DNA from: DASWJQ01 sp036397095
GTDB lineage: Bacteria; Chloroflexota; Anaerolineae; Anaerolineales; E44-bin32
Reading direction: 5' to 3'
DNA length: 64,000 nt
Assembly (NCBI GenBank): GCA_036397095.1
Contig: DASWJQ010000111.1
Location: forward strand, 1 to 64,000
Below, one piece after another: positions 61,150 to 64,000 of the stretch (the stretch's first letter is position 1; each line of letters opens with the position of its first letter). A program made the position numbers and the translations under genes. Under the pieces are notes generated by a model, which was not told where the DNA came from, did not search any database, and saw only the letters and a program-made list of their open reading frames with translations.

Positions 61150-62391
61150 TTAGACGGCGGCCGCTGGGGGCACCGGCCGTAGGCTGCGCAGGACGCGCAA
61201 GGCGACGATGGGGGTGACGGCGCGCAGCGGGTGCTCGTAGGCCAGGAAGATGCGCACCAGACGGTCGGCCAGATCGGTCCAGCGGCGACTGGCCCGCAGC
61301 AGTGGGTCGAGCAGCAGTGGGGTCATGTACAGCGAGCGCAGCAGATGGGTGTAGACAAAGGTAGCCTGGAAGCGCCGCCGCAATTGGCGGTCATAGCCGG
61401 CCAGGGCAGCCTGGCTCACGTCGCCCTCATTCAGGCACTGGCCGAGCCAGCGGCCGGCCAGTTGTCCCGATTCGAGCGCATAGTCAATGCCTTCCCCGGT
61501 AAACGGATTGACCAGGCCGGCGGCTTCGCCGACAAGCAGCAGGCGCTCGCCTACCGATCGCGACCGATGGAAATCGGTGCGCAGCGGATAGCCCTTGACC
61601 GGTCCGACACGCTCGGCGTGGGCAAACTGGCGGGCGATTGGCGGGTGCGACAGGAACTGAGCAAGATAGGCGGCCGGGCTGGCCGGCGTGGCGGCGCTGC
61701 GCTCGAAATAACCGGCGCCGACGTTGGCCTCGTGCTCGCCCAGGGGAAAAATCCAGCCGTAGCCCGGCAGCGGGATACCGTCGAAACGGAAGTGCAGTTC
61801 CTGCTGCAGATCGGGCAGCTGGCGGTAGTACGCGCGGGCGGCGAAGCCGTACTGGACTGGCTGCGGGGTCATGCCGGCCGATTGCACCAGCGGCAGGCTT
61901 GCGCCGACGGCCAGCACGACAGCCTCGGCCAGCAATCGGCGGCGCTCCCCGTGTTGTGAGTACGAGACTCGGTAGCCACTCGGCTGAAGATTCAACTGAT
62001 CGACATGGGCGCCCGCCGCAAAGGCGGCGCCGGCGTCGAGTGCCTTCTGCCGCAGCAGATCGTCCAAGTCAAAGCGCCGGATGACATAGGCTTCGGCGCC
62101 AAACTGCCCGTGTGGCTTTAGTTCGACCCGCAAACTTGTGCCTCCGGGTGCAGTGGCGGCCAGCGCCGTCACCCGGTGGCCCGCGTGTTGGAGTTCGCTT
62201 GTTAGGCCGATCCCGGCCAGCAGGTGGACGGCCCTCGGCGAAATGGCGTCGCCGCACACTTTGTCGCGTGGGAAGGTTTGTTTGTCGAGCAGGACAACAT
62301 CATGACCCTGGCGGGCGAGCTGGTAGGCCGCCAGCGAGCCAGCCGGCCCGGCCCCAACCACGGCAACCTGGTGGCGAGGTGCGGCGCTCAT
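61150..62391 (-). CDS. Geranylgeranyl-reductase-family FAD-dependent oxidoreductase
   Basis: 413 residues. N-terminal FAD motif VAVVGAGPAGSLAAYQLARQGHDVVLLDKQ, then FPRDKVCGDAISP, the family signature PLPGYGWIFPLGEHEANVG (Y-x-W-x-F-P), and GEAAGLVNPFTGEGIDYALESG. The family reduces isoprenoid double bonds in chlorophyll side chains, archaeal-type lipids or menaquinone. A C-terminal amphipathic part may touch the membrane. The start overlaps murJ by four bases, so it is coupled to lipid II flipping; the isoprenoid link (polyprenyl lipid) is suggestive. Confidence 0.88.
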   Translation of the reverse strand: MSAAPRHQVAVVGAGPAGSLAAYQLARQGHDVVLLDKQTFPRDKVCGDAISPRAVHLLAGIGLTSELQHAGHRVTALAATAPGGTSLRVELKPHGQFGAEAYVIRRFDLDDLLRQKALDAGAAFAAGAHVDQLNLQPSGYRVSYSQHGERRRLLAEAVVLAVGASLPLVQSAGMTPQPVQYGFAARAYYRQLPDLQQELHFRFDGIPLPGYGWIFPLGEHEANVGAGYFERSAATPASPAAYLAQFLSHPPIARQFAHAERVGPVKGYPLRTDFHRSRSVGERLLLVGEAAGLVNPFTGEGIDYALESGQLAGRWLGQCLNEGDVSQAALAGYDRQLRRRFQATFVYTHLLRSLYMTPLLLDPLLRASRRWTDLADRLVRIFLAYEHPLRAVTPIVALRVLRSLRPVPPAAAV

Positions 62392-63947
62392 AGCGCCCGC
62401 AGTTCCCGAAGCTCAGGCAGGATGAAGGGAATAAGGACCAACCCGCCGATACCCATGCTCGCCAGCGCTCCAATCAGACCAGCCGCAGGTAAGAGCGCGC
62501 CGGCACCCAAGGCGGCGGCACCGGCGGCGCCGGCCCCCAGCACCAGACGCAGGAAGGTGCGCCCCTGGCGCAGGATGCCGGGGAAAGTGCGGCTGAGCAC
62601 GGCCAGCAGCAAGACGGCTTCCAGGGTGAAAGCCAGGCTGTTGCTCAGGGCAATACCGGCCGAGCCCAGGCTGCGGAACAACAGCAAACTCAAGCTGACA
62701 AAGACCACGGCGTTGACGGCGGTCGCCGCCAGCGGGGTCTTGGCGTCCTGCCGGGCGTAGAATGCGCGCGCGGCAATCTCGAGCAGCGAGTGCCCGACCA
62801 GCCCCACCAGGAAGGCGCGGCCGGCCTGCACAACCAGATTGGTTCCCTGGGCCGAGAAATTGAAGGCGGCCTGGACCAGCGGCGGCAATGCGACTGCCAT
62901 CAAAACGGCGGCTGGCAGGGTCAGCGCCAGCAGGACGCGGACAGCCCGGGCAACGCTGACCTCGAATCCCTGATTGTCACCGCGGGCGAACTGCATGGCG
63001 AGCGTCGGAAGCAGTGCGATGCCAACGGCGGTGCCGATCATGGTCTCGGGCACCTGCATAATCAGCCAGCCGTAGGCCAGGCCGGTGACCGAGCCCACGT
63101 CCAGCCGCGAGGCCAGATTGTCCTGAACGACGAAGATCAACTGAAAGGCGCCGATCGTGACGATTCGTGGCCCGAGAAGGCGGGCGACGCGGCGCACTCC
63201 GGGGTGGTCCCACGAAACCTTGGCCGCCCAACGGAACCCGAAACGGATGAGGCCCGGCATTTGGACGCCGAGGTGCAGCCCAGCGCCCAGGATGACGCCG
63301 TAGACCAAGCCGTGAACGCCCAGGCCCAGCGCCGGCAGTTGGAGCGGACCGATCTGGTAGGGCGTCGTCGGGGCCAACACCAATGCGCCGAAGATTTGCC
63401 CCAGATCGTAGAAGACTGGGGCGGCTGCCGGCAGCAGGAAGTGTTGGTTGGCCTGCAGGCCGGCCGAAACTAGGCCGCTCAATGAGAAGATCAGCGTGGC
63501 GATCAGATTGAGACGCATCAACTGGGCGACAAGGAGTTGGCGCTCGGCGGGGAAGCCCGGTGCCACGCCCAACTCGGCCTGAACGAACTGGTCGGCGAAC
63601 AGCGCCAGGATCACTGCCAGGCCGGCCGTGATTAAGAAAGCCAAATTGGCAACCCGGCTGAACAGGGCCCACAGACTGTCGCGGCCGTCGCGATCGAGCG
63701 CCTCGGACAGCACCGGGATGAGGGCGACCGACAGCGCGCCGCCGGAGATCAAGGCAAACAGCAGATCAGGCAGGTTGTTGGCGGCGTTGAAGACGTCCAG
63801 CTCGGCGCTGACGCCAAACTGGCGGCCGATCACAATCTGGCGGAACAGCCCAAGCAGTTTGTCGACACCAAAGAAGGCGGCGATCAGCAATGACGAGCGG
63901 GCCACATGGGTCAGGCCCAGGCGGCCGGCGGCGGGCTGGTCGCTCAT
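62388..63947 (-). CDS. murJ: Lipid II flippase MurJ
   Basis: 519 residues with about 14 membrane helices. MOP/MVF pattern: LIAAFFGVDKLLGLFRQIVIGRQFG at the N-terminus, NNLPDLLFALISGGALSVALIPVLSEAL, and a central VQDNLASRLDVGSVTGLAYG. It flips lipid II, the peptidoglycan precursor, to the outer leaflet. The 5' end overlaps a frame entering from the window edge, the 3' end overlaps the reductase gene by four bases. A role for glycan export other than peptidoglycan cannot be excluded. Confidence 0.93.
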   Translation of the reverse strand: MSDQPAAGRLGLTHVARSSLLIAAFFGVDKLLGLFRQIVIGRQFGVSAELDVFNAANNLPDLLFALISGGALSVALIPVLSEALDRDGRDSLWALFSRVANLAFLITAGLAVILALFADQFVQAELGVAPGFPAERQLLVAQLMRLNLIATLIFSLSGLVSAGLQANQHFLLPAAAPVFYDLGQIFGALVLAPTTPYQIGPLQLPALGLGVHGLVYGVILGAGLHLGVQMPGLIRFGFRWAAKVSWDHPGVRRVARLLGPRIVTIGAFQLIFVVQDNLASRLDVGSVTGLAYGWLIMQVPETMIGTAVGIALLPTLAMQFARGDNQGFEVSVARAVRVLLALTLPAAVLMAVALPPLVQAAFNFSAQGTNLVVQAGRAFLVGLVGHSLLEIAARAFYARQDAKTPLAATAVNAVVFVSLSLLLFRSLGSAGIALSNSLAFTLEAVLLLAVLSRTFPGILRQGRTFLRLVLGAGAAGAAALGAGALLPAAGLIGALASMGIGGLVLIPFILPELRELRAL

Positions 63948-64000
63948 CGGACGGCCGGTGGGTTCAGCACTTGATGAAGACGGTGCATGGCGGCGGACCG
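63944..64000 (-). CDS. C-terminal end of an upstream gene (partial)
   Basis: An open frame of 18 codons enters from the window edge and stops at a TGA overlapping the murJ start (ATGA-type coupling). The visible tail is RSAAMHRLHQVLNPPAVR; it cannot be identified. Confidence 0.4.
   Translation of the reverse strand, partial: RSAAMHRLHQVLNPPAVR

Overview
The window is GC-rich, almost gap-free bacterial DNA with no recognisable phage, insertion sequence, CRISPR array, tRNA or rRNA. It looks chromosomal. The gene mix suggests a member of the Chloroflexota (Anaerolineae-like): threonine/proline-rich linkers after lipoprotein or membrane anchors, RNase J, a parvulin lipoprotein, PIG-V and GT39 integral-membrane glycosyltransferases, a geranylgeranyl-reductase-type flavoprotein, BMP-type ABC transport, and frequent TTG and GTG starts. 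This assignment is inference from style and content, not from a marker gene.

Layout. 1-2.5 kb (minus): an RpiB-like isomerase and a membrane-anchored EEP hydrolase. 2.7-17.0 kb (plus): an extracellular glycoside-hydrolase lipoprotein, then a surface-polysaccharide locus: WecC and WecB (UDP-ManNAcA supply), four GT4-type glycosyltransferases, an FkbM methyltransferase, a two-domain oxidoreductase, a heparinase-type lyase and a PglC-like initiating sugar transferase. 17.0-17.5 kb: a structured non-coding stretch, a 60-residue protein and a clear terminator. 17.5-21.8 kb (plus): the most unusual operon. It holds thiamine-diphosphate E1 alpha and beta subunits, then a single protein joining a lipoyl domain and an E3-binding-like domain to a NeuD/PglD-type sugar acetyltransferase, then a DegT-family sugar aminotransferase. 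No catalytic E2 core and no E3 are present. I read this as a candidate pathway that makes an acyl group by 2-oxoacid decarboxylation and passes it, through a swinging lipoyl arm, to an amino sugar.

21.9-25.7 kb (minus): an anchored protein, a parvulin-like lipoprotein, RNase J and a cold-shock protein. 26.1-27.6 kb (plus): HD hydrolase and SurE. 27.6-34.2 kb (minus): IMPase, PIG-V-like transferase, RlmD-type methyltransferase, CPBP protease, GT39 transferase and a class V aminotransferase. 34.3-41.0 kb (plus): a probable envelope-monitoring operon (DUF2089, YvlB/LiaX-like DUF4097 protein, GNAT, two MFS exporters, two small SHOCT-like proteins, a YvlD/holin-IV membrane protein) in which a short helical SHOCT-like module occurs four times. 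41.1-48.3 kb (plus): a large Rossmann protein of unknown role, an orphan three-GAF/PAS histidine kinase, a metallo-beta-lactamase-fold protein that has lost metal ligands, asparaginase and RsmG. 48.6-52.0 kb (minus): RecF, peptide deformylase and a cyclic-nucleotide-domain/bPH2 membrane protein. 52.1-54.4 kb: FtsK/SpoIIIE, sharing a symmetric two-way promoter with the preceding gene. 54.6-59.9 kb: a complete BMP-type (nucleoside-like) ABC transporter. 60.1-61.1 kb: a c-type cytochrome lipoprotein and a DUF1761 protein. 61.2-64 kb (minus): a geranylgeranyl-reductase-type flavoprotein and MurJ.

Sequence-level themes: extended -10 promoters (TGn-TATAAT-like) recur ahead of operons with little or no -35 box; three genes appear nearly leaderless; two related inverted-repeat elements and two GC-rich palindromes lie between genes; and translational coupling by 4-11 base overlaps is the rule.
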